48,585 nucleotides of DNA from an uncultured Odoribacter sp. (GCA_910589025.1 CAJURM010000021.1:1-48585); one strand, 5' to 3'; numbered from the stretch's first letter, positions 8,223-16,584 are shown. The notes: a model not told the origin generated them from the sequence alone. Translations and numbers: made by a program.

Positions 8223-8951
8223 ATGGGACAAAAAGTTAATCCAATAAGCAATAGATTAGGAATCATCCGTGGATGGGATTCTAACTGGTTCGGTGGTAAA
8301 AACTACGGCGATAAACTGGTAGAAGATTACAAAATCAGAAAATACCTGAACGCCCGTTTGGCCAAAGCCGGAATCGCAAAAATTGTTATCGAGAGGACCC
8401 TTAAGCTGATTACCATCACCATCAACACCGCCCGTCCAGGAATTATCATCGGTAAAGGCGGTCAGGAAGTTGACAAACTGAAGGAAGAGCTTAAGAAAAT
8501 CACCGATAAAGAAGTACAGATTAATATCTTCGAAATCAAACGTCCTGAATTGGATGCTGTCATCGTAGGTAATAACATAGCTCGTCAGCTTGAAGGACGT
8601 GTGGCATACCGTCGTGCAATCAAAATGGCTGTTCAGTCTACCATGAGAATGGGTGCTGAAGGAATCAAGGTTTTGATTTCCGGTCGTTTGAACGGTGCTG
8701 AAATGGCCCGCGCAGAAATCTTTAAGGAAGGAAGAATTCCGCTGCACACTTTCCGTGCAGATATTGATTATGCACAGGCAGAAGCATTGACCACCTACGG
8801 TTTGCTGGGTATTAAAGTGTGGATTTGTAAAGGTGAAGTATACGGAAAACGTGAGTTGGTGCCGAATTCAGTACTGGCTTCCCGTGAAACCCGCAACGCT
8901 GCCAATACCAATGCCGCCGGAAAGAAGAATTTCAAAAAAAGAAAAAAGTAG
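8223..8951 (+). CDS. rpsC: 30S ribosomal protein S3
   Basis: S3 lies at the mRNA entry tunnel and, with S4 and S5, helps unwind mRNA. The 242-residue protein has the type II KH domain with its GxxG loop in RPGIIIGKGGQEVDKL, and the C-terminal domain ISGRLNGAEMARAEIFKEG. A lysine/asparagine-rich tail ends in KKNFKKRKK. Five nt separate it from rplV and six from rplP. Confidence 0.96.
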   Translation: MGQKVNPISNRLGIIRGWDSNWFGGKNYGDKLVEDYKIRKYLNARLAKAGIAKIVIERTLKLITITINTARPGIIIGKGGQEVDKLKEELKKITDKEVQINIFEIKRPELDAVIVGNNIARQLEGRVAYRRAIKMAVQSTMRMGAEGIKVLISGRLNGAEMARAEIFKEGRIPLHTFRADIDYAQAEALTTYGLLGIKVWICKGEVYGKRELVPNSVLASRETRNAANTNAAGKKNFKKRKK

Positions 8952-8957
8952 TGAGTT

Positions 8958-9377
8958 ATGTTACAGCCAAAAAGGACTAAATTCAGAAGACAGCAAAAGG
9001 GAAGAATGAAGGGAAATGCCCAGAGAGGACATCAACTGGCATTCGGATCTTTTGGCATTAAGGCGTTGGAAGAAAAATGGATCGAAGGACGCCAGATTGA
9101 AGCAGCCCGTGTTGCCGTTACCCGTTATATGCAACGTCAGGGCCAGATATGGATTCGTATATTCCCCGATAAACCTATTACCAAGAAGCCTGCCGAAGTA
9201 CGTATGGGTAAAGGTAAAGGTAATCCGGAAGGTTTTGTTGCTCCAGTTACTCCGGGCCGTATTCTTTTCGAAGCAGACGGCGTGCCGTATGAAATCGCAA
9301 AAGAGGCTTTACGTCTTGCAGCCCAGAAGTTACCTATTACGACTAAATTTGTGGTCAGACGTGATTATACCGAATAG
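8958..9377 (+). CDS. rplP: 50S ribosomal protein L16
   Basis: L16 organises the A-site side of the 50S subunit and helps bind aminoacyl-tRNA. The 139 residues begin MLQPKRTKFRRQQKGRMKG and contain IWIRIFPDKPITKKPAEVRM and GKGKGNPEGFVAPV. Length and motifs fit a complete bacterial L16. Confidence 0.96.
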   Translation: MLQPKRTKFRRQQKGRMKGNAQRGHQLAFGSFGIKALEEKWIEGRQIEAARVAVTRYMQRQGQIWIRIFPDKPITKKPAEVRMGKGKGNPEGFVAPVTPGRILFEADGVPYEIAKEALRLAAQKLPITTKFVVRRDYTE

Positions 9378-9422
9378 TCTTTCCGGCTATTTGATTGTAA
9401 AACCAAATTAATTTGACAGAAG

Positions 9423-9623
9423 ATGAAAAATTCAGAAGTTATAGAAATGACCACGGATGATCTTAAAGAGAGAGTAGCCGCTGAAAAGGCTGCCTTGAAT
9501 AAGATGACCATGAATCATACGGTGACTCCTTTGGAGAACACGATGCAGATCCGTGCCAAACGGAAAGACATCGCCCGCATGATGACAGAATTGCGTAAGA
9601 GAGAATTAACGGTAAAGAAGTAA
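9423..9623 (+). CDS. rpmC: 50S ribosomal protein L29
   Basis: L29 is a small two-helix protein beside L23 at the tunnel exit. The 66-residue sequence has the family start MKNSEVIEMTTDDLKERVAA and the helix TMQIRAKRKDIARMMTELRK. It starts 45 nt after rplP and ends 4 nt before rpsQ. Confidence 0.93.
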   Translation: MKNSEVIEMTTDDLKERVAAEKAALNKMTMNHTVTPLENTMQIRAKRKDIARMMTELRKRELTVKK

Positions 9624-9627
9624 AGTA

Positions 9628-9885
9628 ATGGAAGAAAGAAATCTTAGAAAAGAGCGTATCGGTCTTGTGGTAAGCAATAAGATGGAAAAGTCCATCACGG
9701 TTGCCGTTCATTTTAAGGAGAAACACCCGATTTACGGTAAATTCGTAAACAAGACCAAGAAGTTCACCGCTCACGACGAAAAGAACGAATGTAACGTCGG
9801 AGACAAAGTGAGAATTATGGAAACCCGTCCCTTGAGTAAAATGAAGAGATGGAGATTAGTTGAAATCATTGAAAGAGCTAAGTAA
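9628..9885 (+). CDS. rpsQ: 30S ribosomal protein S17
   Basis: S17 is a primary 16S rRNA-binding protein of the OB-fold type in the 30S body. The 85-residue protein shows RIGLVVSNKMEKSITVAV near the start and the terminal RIMETRPLSKMKRWRLVEI. The next gene, rplN, begins 2 nt after its stop, so tight coupling is likely. Confidence 0.95.
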   Translation: MEERNLRKERIGLVVSNKMEKSITVAVHFKEKHPIYGKFVNKTKKFTAHDEKNECNVGDKVRIMETRPLSKMKRWRLVEIIERAK

Positions 9886-9887
9886 TC

Positions 9888-10253
9888 ATGATACAACAGG
9901 AAACCAGATTAACAGTAGCAGACAACAGCGGTGCCAAAGAAGTGCTTTGTATCCGTGTTCTGGGAGGTACCCGGAAAAGATATGCACGCGTAGGCGATAA
10001 GATTGTTGTTTCTGTAAAAAATGCCCTGCCGGGAGGCGACCTGAAAAAAGGTTCCGTAAGTAAGGCAGTAGTAGTGCGTACGAGCAAGGAATACCGTCGT
10101 CCGGACGGCTCTTACATCCGCTTTGATGACAATGCCTGTGTATTGTTGAACAATGCCGGAGAAATGAGAGGAACCCGTATTTTCGGTCCGGTAGCCCGTG
10201 AAGTTCGTGAAGGATATACGAAAATCGTTTCGTTAGCGCCTGAAGTACTGTAA
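9888..10253 (+). CDS. rplN: 50S ribosomal protein L14
   Basis: L14 sits on the subunit interface, contacts 16S helix 14, and is the binding site of the silencing factor RsfS. The 121 residues start MIQQETRLTVADNSGAKE and include VRTSKEYRRPDGSYIRFDDN and NAGEMRGTRIFGPVAREV. Complete and typical. Confidence 0.96.
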   Translation: MIQQETRLTVADNSGAKEVLCIRVLGGTRKRYARVGDKIVVSVKNALPGGDLKKGSVSKAVVVRTSKEYRRPDGSYIRFDDNACVLLNNAGEMRGTRIFGPVAREVREGYTKIVSLAPEVL

Positions 10254-10266
10254 TGTTAAATGTCGG

Positions 10267-10308
10267 AAGTCAAAAGTCGGGAGCCGATGCCGGACAGGCA
10301 TTTGACTT
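10267..10308 (+). repeat. Inverted repeat in the rplN-rplX gap
   Basis: AAGTCAAA (10267-10274) and TTTGACTT (10301-10308) form an 8-bp stem. The arms lie in a spacer rich in GTCGG/AGTC words, in an 85-nt gap that is long for this operon. It may be a processing or pausing site or a remnant of a small repeat; no T-tract follows. Confidence 0.4.
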
Positions 10309-10338
10309 GCGGCTTTAGACGACATAAAAATCAAAACA

Positions 10339-10662
10339 ATGAACAGAAAGTTTCATATAAAGAAAGGTGATCTGGTGTTTGTAAACGCCGGTGTTGATAA
10401 AGGCAAACAGGGCAAAGTCCTGGAAGTTCTTCCGAAAGAGGAAAGAGCTATCGTTGAAGGTATCAACATGGTCAGCAAACATACGAAGCCGAATGCTGCC
10501 AATCCGCAGGGAGGTATCATTAAAAAAGAAGCTCCGATTCATATTTCCAATCTGAACGTGGTTGATCCTTCTACGAACAAACCGACACGTATAGGTCGTA
10601 AGCTGGACGATAAAGGTAAATTGGTCAGATTTGCTAAAAGATCGGGAGAGATTTTAAAATAA
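10339..10662 (+). CDS. rplX: 50S ribosomal protein L24
   Basis: L24 is an early 50S assembly protein near the tunnel exit. The 107 residues carry the KOW motif GDLVFVNAGVDKGKQGKV at about 10-27 and the family segment VEGINMVSKHTKPNAANPQG. It is followed by a 250-nt gap before rplE that contains a promoter-like sequence, which is unusual within the spc group. Confidence 0.95.
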   Translation: MNRKFHIKKGDLVFVNAGVDKGKQGKVLEVLPKEERAIVEGINMVSKHTKPNAANPQGGIIKKEAPIHISNLNVVDPSTNKPTRIGRKLDDKGKLVRFAKRSGEILK

Positions 10663-10681
10663 TAGCGACGATACGATTTTT

Positions 10682-10709
10682 GATTTACGGTTTTTCCGAA
10701 TCGTAAATC
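10682..10709 (+). repeat. Inverted repeat downstream of rplX
   Basis: GATTTACG (10682-10689) and CGTAAATC (10702-10709) form a perfect 8-bp stem with a 12-nt loop in the gap after rplX. No T-tract follows it directly. It could slow or process the transcript ahead of the internal promoter at 10828. Confidence 0.4.
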
Positions 10710-10827
10710 ATGAATCGTTTGTCAGAAATAAACAAGGGTTTACGAAGTGACATCGTATTTTGAATTTGAAATGAGGCGATTAGGTGAATTATTCACCGGA
10801 CGTCCGCAGAAAATTCAAAATAATTTA

Positions 10828-10835
10828 TATCTTTG
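10828..10835 (+). promoter_or_regulatory. Putative internal promoter (-7 box) before rplE
   Basis: TATCTTTG followed by CC fits the Bacteroidota TAnnTTTG element and lies about 78 nt upstream of the rplE start. The -33 TTTG is not obvious, which lowers confidence. The 250-nt gap around it supports a new transcription start in the middle of the operon. Confidence 0.5.
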
Positions 10836-10912
10836 CCGCCTGAAAATCTGATTTTCGGTGGATAATTGTGTGTAAAATTGTCAATCGTGAATTAAAAATC
10901 ATAATCAAATAA

Positions 10913-11461
10913 ATGAGTTACGTACCAAATTTCAAGAAGAAGTATAGCGAAGAAATTGTACCGACTTTGATGAAAGAGTTCGGATACAAGTCAGTTATGC
11001 AGACCCCGCGGTTGGAGAAGATAGTAATCAACCAGGGAGTAGGTTCCTCTATTCAGGATAAGAAAATCCTTGAATTTTCAGTGAACGAAATCGCAGCTAT
11101 TTCCGGACAGAAACCGGTTACCTGCAAATCAGTAAAAGACGTATCAAACTTCAAACTGCGTAAAGGTATGCCGATCGGTGTACAGGTAACTTTGCGTAAA
11201 GAGCGTATGTACGAATTTCTGGAGCGTCTGATTGTTTCCGCATTGCCGCGTATCCGCGACTTCAAAGGGATCAACAGCAAGCTCGATGGAAGAGGCAACT
11301 ATACATTAGGCTTGGAAGAGCAGATCATATTCCCTGAAATTGTGTTGGATAACGTACACAAAATCATGGGTATGAACATCACATTTGTAACTTCGGCTAA
11401 TACCGACGAAGAAGGTTTTGCTCTTCTGAGAGAATTTGGATTACCATTTAAAAAGAACTAA
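10913..11461 (+). CDS. rplE: 50S ribosomal protein L5
   Basis: L5 binds 5S rRNA with L18 and touches P-site tRNA. The 182-residue protein has VMQTPRLEKIVINQGVG, the segment KLRKGMPIGVQVTLRKERMY and a C-terminal DEEGFALLREFGLPFKKN. It starts after the 250-nt gap and probably has a promoter of its own in addition to read-through. Confidence 0.96.
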   Translation: MSYVPNFKKKYSEEIVPTLMKEFGYKSVMQTPRLEKIVINQGVGSSIQDKKILEFSVNEIAAISGQKPVTCKSVKDVSNFKLRKGMPIGVQVTLRKERMYEFLERLIVSALPRIRDFKGINSKLDGRGNYTLGLEEQIIFPEIVLDNVHKIMGMNITFVTSANTDEEGFALLREFGLPFKKN

Positions 11462-11472
11462 AACCAGAGAAA

Positions 11473-11742
11473 ATGGCAAAAGAATCAATGAAAGCCCGTG
11501 AGGTAAAGCGTGCAAAATTGGTAGAAAAGTACGCCGCAAAACGGGCAAAATTAAAAGCAGAAGGCGACTATGTAGGGTTGAGCCTTCTACCTAAAAACTC
11601 CAATCCTATTCGTTTGCACAACCGTTGCAAACTGACCGGCAGACCGAGAGGTTACATGAGACAGTTTGGTATCAGCCGTATCCAGTTCCGTGAAATGGCA
11701 TCGGCAGGATTGATACCGGGAGTGAAGAAAGCTAGTTGGTAA
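11473..11742 (+). CDS. rpsN: 30S ribosomal protein S14 (zinc-free type)
   Basis: S14 is part of the 30S head. The 89-residue protein is the long form without the two CxxC zinc motifs; its only cysteine is in NRCKLTGRPRGYMRQ. The C-terminal FGISRIQFREMASAGLIPGV is diagnostic. With the zinc-free L36 and S4 in this operon, it fits a zinc-sparing ribosome. Confidence 0.95.
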   Translation: MAKESMKAREVKRAKLVEKYAAKRAKLKAEGDYVGLSLLPKNSNPIRLHNRCKLTGRPRGYMRQFGISRIQFREMASAGLIPGVKKASW

Positions 11743-11763
11743 TATTAAAAAATTGATGAAGAG

Positions 11764-12159
11764 ATGACAGATCCAATAGCAGATTTTCTTACGCGTTTAA
11801 GAAATGCGATAAGTGCCGGTCATAAAGTAGTAGAACTCCCGGGTTCCAAAATGAAACGGGAAATGACCAAAATCCTGAAAGAAAAAGGATATATTCTGAA
11901 CTATAAGTTCGAAGAAGACGGAGTAAAAAGCAATATTAAGATAGCTCTTAAATATCATCCGGAGACCAAAGAGTCGGCAATCAAATCATTGGTGCGTGTT
12001 TCCAAGCCGGGTTTGAGACGTTATACGAATGTAGAGGAAATGCCTCGCGTATTGAACGGTTTAGGTATTGCCATTTTGTCTACCTCTATGGGCTTGATGA
12101 CAGATAAAGAAGCTCGCCAGAAAAATGTTGGCGGTGAAGTATTGTGCTATGTGTATTAA
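11764..12159 (+). CDS. rpsH: 30S ribosomal protein S8
   Basis: S8 binds helix 21 of 16S rRNA in the central domain; in E. coli it represses the spc operon. The 131 residues begin MTDPIADFLTRLRNA and include RVSKPGLRRYTNVEEMPRV and GLGIAILSTSMGLMTDKEAR. The site of any autoregulation on this mRNA was not identified. Confidence 0.96.
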   Translation: MTDPIADFLTRLRNAISAGHKVVELPGSKMKREMTKILKEKGYILNYKFEEDGVKSNIKIALKYHPETKESAIKSLVRVSKPGLRRYTNVEEMPRVLNGLGIAILSTSMGLMTDKEARQKNVGGEVLCYVY

Positions 12160-12177
12160 TTTAAAAGTGAAGAAGAA

Positions 12178-12732
12178 ATGTCACGAATAGGAAAATTACC
12201 AATCCATATACCACAAGGGGTTACGGTAGCCGTGAGTCCGGATAACACCGTCACAGTGAAAGGTCCGAAAGGAGAACTTTCTCAGAAAGTGAGCGAAGAT
12301 CTGACTGTTACAGTCGATGAAACGAACGTTCATGTGGAACGTCACACAGAAGATAAGAATCACAAAGCAATGCACGGTCTGTACCGTTCATTGATCCATA
12401 ATATGGTTGTAGGTGTTTCTGAAGGTTATAAAATTCAGCAGGAGTTGGTCGGAGTAGGTTACAGAGCCAATGCCGAGGGAAATGTATTGGAATTAGGTCT
12501 GGGATATTCTCATGCCATTTTCTTACAATTGCCGCCGGAAGTAAAGGTGTCTGCCGTTACCGAAAAACGTGCCAATCCGATTATTACGCTGGAGTGTTGC
12601 GACAAGCAACTGATAGGTCAGGTAGCTGCTAAAATCCGTTCATTCCGTAAACCGGAGCCTTACAAGGGTAAAGGTATCCGCTTTGTAGGAGAACAGGTAC
12701 GCCGGAAAGCAGGTAAGTCAGCTAAAGTTTAA
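12178..12732 (+). CDS. rplF: 50S ribosomal protein L6
   Basis: L6 lies near the factor-binding centre beside the sarcin-ricin loop. The 184 residues start MSRIGKLPIHIPQGVTV. The signature KPEPYKGKGIRFVGEQVRRK lies near the C-terminus, with VKGPKGELSQ in the first repeat. Complete. Confidence 0.96.
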   Translation: MSRIGKLPIHIPQGVTVAVSPDNTVTVKGPKGELSQKVSEDLTVTVDETNVHVERHTEDKNHKAMHGLYRSLIHNMVVGVSEGYKIQQELVGVGYRANAEGNVLELGLGYSHAIFLQLPPEVKVSAVTEKRANPIITLECCDKQLIGQVAAKIRSFRKPEPYKGKGIRFVGEQVRRKAGKSAKV

Positions 12733-12754
12733 TCACCTAAAGTAAGTAAAAGTT

Positions 12755-13111
12755 ATGGCTTTAACTAAGGAACAAAGAAGATTAAGAATAAAAAGGAGAA
12801 TTCGTAAGATTATCTCCGGAACAGCTGAGAGACCTCGTTTGAGCGTATTCCGTTCAAATACTCAGATTTCTGTACAGCTGATTGACGACAATGAAGGTAA
12901 AACGCTTTTGTCAGTGTCTTCATTGAGCAAAGATATTGCTGAAAAGAAAGGAACGAAAACAGAACAGGCTACTTATGTAGGAGCTGCCGTTGCTGAAAAA
13001 GCAAAAGCTGCCGGGATTGAGACTGTGGTTTTCGACAGAAACGGTTATTTATATCACGGTAGAGTGAAAGCATTGGCTGACGCTGCCCGTAACGGAGGTC
13101 TTAAATTTTAA
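12755..13111 (+). CDS. rplR: 50S ribosomal protein L18
   Basis: L18 binds 5S rRNA in the central protuberance. The 118-residue sequence has the basic N-terminus (RRLRIKRRIRKIISG), ERPRLSVFRSNTQISVQLID and the C-terminal FDRNGYLYHGRVKALADAAR. It sits 11 nt before rpsE. Confidence 0.95.
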   Translation: MALTKEQRRLRIKRRIRKIISGTAERPRLSVFRSNTQISVQLIDDNEGKTLLSVSSLSKDIAEKKGTKTEQATYVGAAVAEKAKAAGIETVVFDRNGYLYHGRVKALADAARNGGLKF

Positions 13112-13122
13112 AAGTTAGCAGA

Positions 13123-13629
13123 ATGGAACAGAAAGTAAATAATACTGACTTGGAACTGAAAGACAGATTGGTGGCTATCAATCGTGTGACCAAGGTTACA
13201 AAAGGAGGTAGAACATTCAGCTTTGCAGCTATTGTTGTGGTAGGAGATGAAAACGGTATTGTAGGTTGGGGATTAGGAAAGGCTAACGAAGTGACTACGG
13301 CTATCGCCAAAGGAGTGGAAGCAGCCAAGAAAAATCTGGTGAAAGTGCCTATATTGAAAGGAACGATCCCTCACGAGCAGGCAGCTCGCTTCGGTGGAGC
13401 GGAGGTATATATGAAGCCCGCTTCTTCCGGTACCGGACTGGTGGCGGGAGGTGCTATGCGTGCCGTATTGGAAAGTGCCGGTATTCATGACGTATTGGCT
13501 AAGAGTAAAGGTTCTTCCAACCCGCACAATCTGGTGAAAGCTACGATTGCAGCATTGAAAGGAATGAGAGATGCCCGCATGGTGGCACGTCAGAGAAATA
13601 TCAGTCTGGATAAAGTATTTAACGGTTAA
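13123..13629 (+). CDS. rpsE: 30S ribosomal protein S5
   Basis: S5 contributes to decoding accuracy and the mRNA entry helicase. The 168 residues show the double-stranded-RNA-like domain (VTKVTKGGRTFSFAAIVVVG) with the loop to which spectinomycin-resistance changes map in other species. GGAEVYMKPASSGTGLVAGG and NPHNLVKATIAALKGM follow. No alteration stands out. Confidence 0.96.
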   Translation: MEQKVNNTDLELKDRLVAINRVTKVTKGGRTFSFAAIVVVGDENGIVGWGLGKANEVTTAIAKGVEAAKKNLVKVPILKGTIPHEQAARFGGAEVYMKPASSGTGLVAGGAMRAVLESAGIHDVLAKSKGSSNPHNLVKATIAALKGMRDARMVARQRNISLDKVFNG

Positions 13630-13641
13630 TTTGATGAAATT

Positions 13642-13824
13642 ATGGCAAAGATTAAAGTTACATTGGTAAAAAGCAAAATCAAAAGCGATAAACGTCAGGT
13701 TGGCACGTTAACCGCACTTGGCCTGAACAAAATCAGCAGTAGTGTAGAACACGAAGCTACTCCTCAGATACTGGGAATGGTGGCTAAGGTAGCCCACCTG
13801 GTAAAAGTGGAAGAAGTAAAGTAA
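13642..13824 (+). CDS. rpmD: 50S ribosomal protein L30
   Basis: A 60-residue protein of the short bacterial L30 type, with VTLVKSKIKSDKRQVGTLTA and GLNKISSSVEHEATPQILGM. L30 binds 23S rRNA near the factor-binding side. It lies between rpsE and rplO, the usual place. Confidence 0.94.
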   Translation: MAKIKVTLVKSKIKSDKRQVGTLTALGLNKISSSVEHEATPQILGMVAKVAHLVKVEEVK

Positions 13825-13853
13825 ATTGTTGAACTATTTTAATACAAAATAAA

Positions 13854-14300
13854 ATGGATTTAAGTAGCTTAAGACCGGCCTGCGGCTCTACGCATCACGA
13901 AAAAAGAATCGGTCGTGGACAGGGTTCGGGAAAAGGAGGTACTTCTACGAGAGGTCACAAAGGAGCGAAGTCAAGATCCGGTTATCATACCAAGATCGGT
14001 TTTGAAGGCGGACAGATGCCTTTGCAGAGACGGGTACCGAAGTTTGGCTTTAAAAACATCAACCGGGTTGCTTACAAAGCAATTAATGTCAGCATGCTTC
14101 AGGAATTGGCAGAACGGGACAACCTGACGGCTATCGATAAGGATGTACTGATTAAAGCCGGATTGATCTCTAAAAACGCTTTGTTGAAAGTTTTGGGAGA
14201 TGGCGTACTGAAAGCGAAGCTGGAAGTAAAGGCTGATGCTTTTTCAGAAAAAGCTAAAGCAGCGATTGAAGCTGCCGGCGGTTCAGTAGTCGTTTTGTAA
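13854..14300 (+). CDS. rplO: 50S ribosomal protein L15
   Basis: L15 is a late-assembly 50S protein with a long unstructured N-terminal arm in the rRNA core. The 148 residues include the glycine/basic stretch IGRGQGSGKGGTSTRGHKG, then GFEGGQMPLQRRVPKFGFKN. A strong hairpin lies between it and secY. Confidence 0.96.
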   Translation: MDLSSLRPACGSTHHEKRIGRGQGSGKGGTSTRGHKGAKSRSGYHTKIGFEGGQMPLQRRVPKFGFKNINRVAYKAINVSMLQELAERDNLTAIDKDVLIKAGLISKNALLKVLGDGVLKAKLEVKADAFSEKAKAAIEAAGGSVVVL

Positions 14301-14304
14301 AAAT

Positions 14305-14343
14305 AATATCTGGAGACGCTCATCGGATGCGTCTTCAGATATT
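14305..14343 (+). terminator. Strong hairpin between rplO and secY
   Basis: AATATCTGGAGACGC (14305-14319) pairs with GCGTCTTCAGATATT (14329-14343) over 15 bp with one G-U pair and a 9-nt loop. No real T-tract follows (TAAATAC), so it is probably not a full terminator. It may dampen read-through or protect or process RNA, lowering secY output relative to the ribosomal genes. Confidence 0.55.
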
Positions 14344-14357
14344 TAAATACTAAACTT

Positions 14358-15698
14358 ATGAAGTTATTTGATACATTAAAGAACATTTGGAAAATTGAAG
14401 AGTTAAGAACCCGGATTCTCATGACTCTCGGTTTGGTTGCCGTGTATCGGCTGGGAACTGAAATTGTGTTGCCGGGTATCGATCCTGCCGGACTTTCAGC
14501 TTTGAAAGAACAAACTTCAAAAGGAGTACTTGGTTTGCTGGATATGTTTTCCGGAGGAGCGTTTTCGAATGCTTCTGTATTTGCTTTGGGTATTATGCCT
14601 TACATCTCTGCCTCCATCGTTGTGCAGTTGTTAGGAATAGCCGTTCCTTATTTTCAGCGTATGCAGCGCGAAGGGGAAAGCGGAAGACGTAAGATCAACC
14701 AGATTACCCGTTATCTGACTATCATTATCCTGGTATTGCAGGGGTCAGCGTATCTTACAAACTTACATGCCCAGATTCCGCAGGAATTTTTTGTTACCAG
14801 CGGAGCTTTCTTTACGATTTCATCGGTTATCATTTTGGCTGCCGGCTCTATGTTTGTGCTGTGGTTGGGTGAAAAGATTACGGACAAAGGTATCGGTAAT
14901 GGAGTGTCTATCATTATCATGATCGGTATCATCGCCCGCTTGCCTTTTGCTTTCTTTGCCGAAGGTACTTCCCGTTTGTCGCAGCAGGGTGGCGGAATGG
15001 TTGCTTTGTTGGTGGAATTGGTTCTTTTATTCTTTGTATTCTGCGGAACGATTCTGTTGGTTCAGGGAACACGGAAAGTGCCTGTACAGTATGCAAAACG
15101 TGTTGTAGGAAACAAACAGTACGGAGGCGTACGTCAATATATTCCGTTGAAGATAAATGCTGCCGGTGTGATGCCGATTATTTTCGCACAGGCCATTATG
15201 CTTTTACCGATTTCTTTCGTGAATTTTGCAGCATCTGATTCCTTGTCGGGTTTTGCTGCTGCTTTCTCGAATTTCACCGGTTTCTGGTATAATTTCACCT
15301 TTTTTGTGCTGATTGTGGCATTCACCTATTTCTATACGGCTATCACGGTTAATCCGATGCAGATGGCTGAGGATATGAAGAAGAACGGAGGCTTTATTCC
15401 GGGAGTAAAACCGGGAAGAAAGACGATGGAGTTTTTGGATACGATTATGTCGCGGATTACTTTACCGGGATCTATTTTCCTGGGTATTGTCGCCATATTG
15501 CCGGCCTTTGCTGTTATAGCGGGAGTCAACAATCAGTTTGCACAGTTCTACGGAGGTACTTCTCTGTTGATTCTGGTGGGTGTAGTGTTGGATACGTTAC
15601 AGCAGATTGAGTCCCACTTGTTGATGCGTCATTATGACGGATTGATGAAATCCGGACGGATTAAGGGAAAAACACCGGGAGGTCCTGCTGCATATTAA
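14358..15698 (+). CDS. secY: Preprotein translocase channel subunit SecY
   Basis: SecY forms the inner-membrane channel through which unfolded proteins, including the large secreted proteins of this window, would cross. The 446 residues have about ten hydrophobic segments. Recognisable parts are the first helix region ILMTLGLVAVYRLGTEIVLP, the plug region GGAFSNASVFALGIMPYISA, LGEKITDKGIGNGVSIIIM, and the cytosolic GVKPGRKTMEFLDTIMSR. An intrinsic terminator follows directly. Confidence 0.97.
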   Translation: MKLFDTLKNIWKIEELRTRILMTLGLVAVYRLGTEIVLPGIDPAGLSALKEQTSKGVLGLLDMFSGGAFSNASVFALGIMPYISASIVVQLLGIAVPYFQRMQREGESGRRKINQITRYLTIIILVLQGSAYLTNLHAQIPQEFFVTSGAFFTISSVIILAAGSMFVLWLGEKITDKGIGNGVSIIIMIGIIARLPFAFFAEGTSRLSQQGGGMVALLVELVLLFFVFCGTILLVQGTRKVPVQYAKRVVGNKQYGGVRQYIPLKINAAGVMPIIFAQAIMLLPISFVNFAASDSLSGFAAAFSNFTGFWYNFTFFVLIVAFTYFYTAITVNPMQMAEDMKKNGGFIPGVKPGRKTMEFLDTIMSRITLPGSIFLGIVAILPAFAVIAGVNNQFAQFYGGTSLLILVGVVLDTLQQIESHLLMRHYDGLMKSGRIKGKTPGGPAAY

Positions 15699-15708
15699 AA
15701 GATTAAAA

Positions 15709-15748
15709 CCAAAAGCCGGAAGTTTTGCTTCGGGCTTTTGGCTTTTTG
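15709..15748 (+). terminator. Rho-independent terminator after secY
   Basis: CCAAAAGCCGGAAG (15709-15722) pairs with CTTCGGGCTTTTGG (15728-15741) with one mismatch and a TTTTG loop, then CTTTTTG. The T-tract contains the TTTG that serves as the -33 box of the next promoter, so end and restart overlap. Confidence 0.8.
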
Positions 15749-15775
15749 TCGTTTAGAAAAAAAGTATTACTTTTG
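15745..15775 (+). promoter_or_regulatory. Promoter of the map-rplQ segment
   Basis: TTTG at 15745-15748 and TACTTTTG at 15768-15775, 19 bp apart, are a full match to the Bacteroidota consensus. The -7 box ends only 4 nt before the map start codon at 15780, so the transcript may be leaderless or nearly so. Confidence 0.75.
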
Positions 15776-15779
15776 CGGC

Positions 15780-16556
15780 ATGATTTTTTTGAAGACAGCA
15801 GAAGAGATCGAATTACTTCGGGAAAGTAATCTTTTGGTAGGAAAGACTCTGGGTGAATTGGCAAAACATATTCGTCCGGGGATTTCGACTTTAGAATTGG
15901 ATAAGATTGCAGAGGAGTTTATTCGCGATCACGGAGCTGTGCCGGGTTTTTTAGGATATGACGGATTTCCGAATACCCTGTGTATTTCTGTCAATGAGGA
16001 GGTGGTTCACGGCATCCCTGCCGCAGATCGTTTTCTGAAAGAGGGGGATGTGGTTTCCATAGATTGCGGGACATTGAAGAACGGCTTTTACGGCGACAGC
16101 GCTTATACTTTTGAAGTCGGAGAAGTGAAGGAAGAAGTCCGGAAACTTTTAAAGACGACCAAGGAGGCCCTTTACAAGGGGATAGAAAAGGCAATTGCCG
16201 GTTTAAGGATAGGGGATATCGGTTATGCTGTGCAGAGTTATTGTGAGGCAAACGGATATTCGGTAGTCAGAGAATTGGTAGGACACGGTGTGGGGCATGA
16301 TATGCACGAGGAACCCCAGGTGCCGAACTACGGAAAAAGAGGTCAGGGGCCGAAACTTGCGGAAGGAATGGTCATCGCTATCGAACCGATGATTAATTTG
16401 GGGAAACGTTACGTTTATCAGGATGCTGACGGGTGGACGATCCGGACAAGAGACAGAATGCCATCGGCACATTTTGAGCATACGGTGGCTGTCGGCAAGC
16501 ATGGGGCAGACATTCTGTCTTCTTTCGAGTTTGTAGAGCAGGCATTGAAGAATTGA
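15780..16556 (+). CDS. map: Methionine aminopeptidase, type I
   Basis: This enzyme removes the initiator methionine from new proteins using two metal ions. The start at ATG 15780 (MIFLKTAEEIELLRESN) gives 258 residues and aligns with the family; a start at 15738 would add residues encoded by terminator and promoter DNA. Metal ligands are visible: the two aspartates in VSIDCGTLKNGFYGDSAYTF, the histidine in GHGVGHDMHEEPQVP, and the glutamates in GMVIAIEPMIN and FEHTVAVG. It is the first gene after the secY terminator, with a promoter touching its start codon. Confidence 0.96.
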   Translation: MIFLKTAEEIELLRESNLLVGKTLGELAKHIRPGISTLELDKIAEEFIRDHGAVPGFLGYDGFPNTLCISVNEEVVHGIPAADRFLKEGDVVSIDCGTLKNGFYGDSAYTFEVGEVKEEVRKLLKTTKEALYKGIEKAIAGLRIGDIGYAVQSYCEANGYSVVRELVGHGVGHDMHEEPQVPNYGKRGQGPKLAEGMVIAIEPMINLGKRYVYQDADGWTIRTRDRMPSAHFEHTVAVGKHGADILSSFEFVEQALKN

Positions 16557-16584
16557 CGATTATACAAAATTAAAAATTGTTTTT

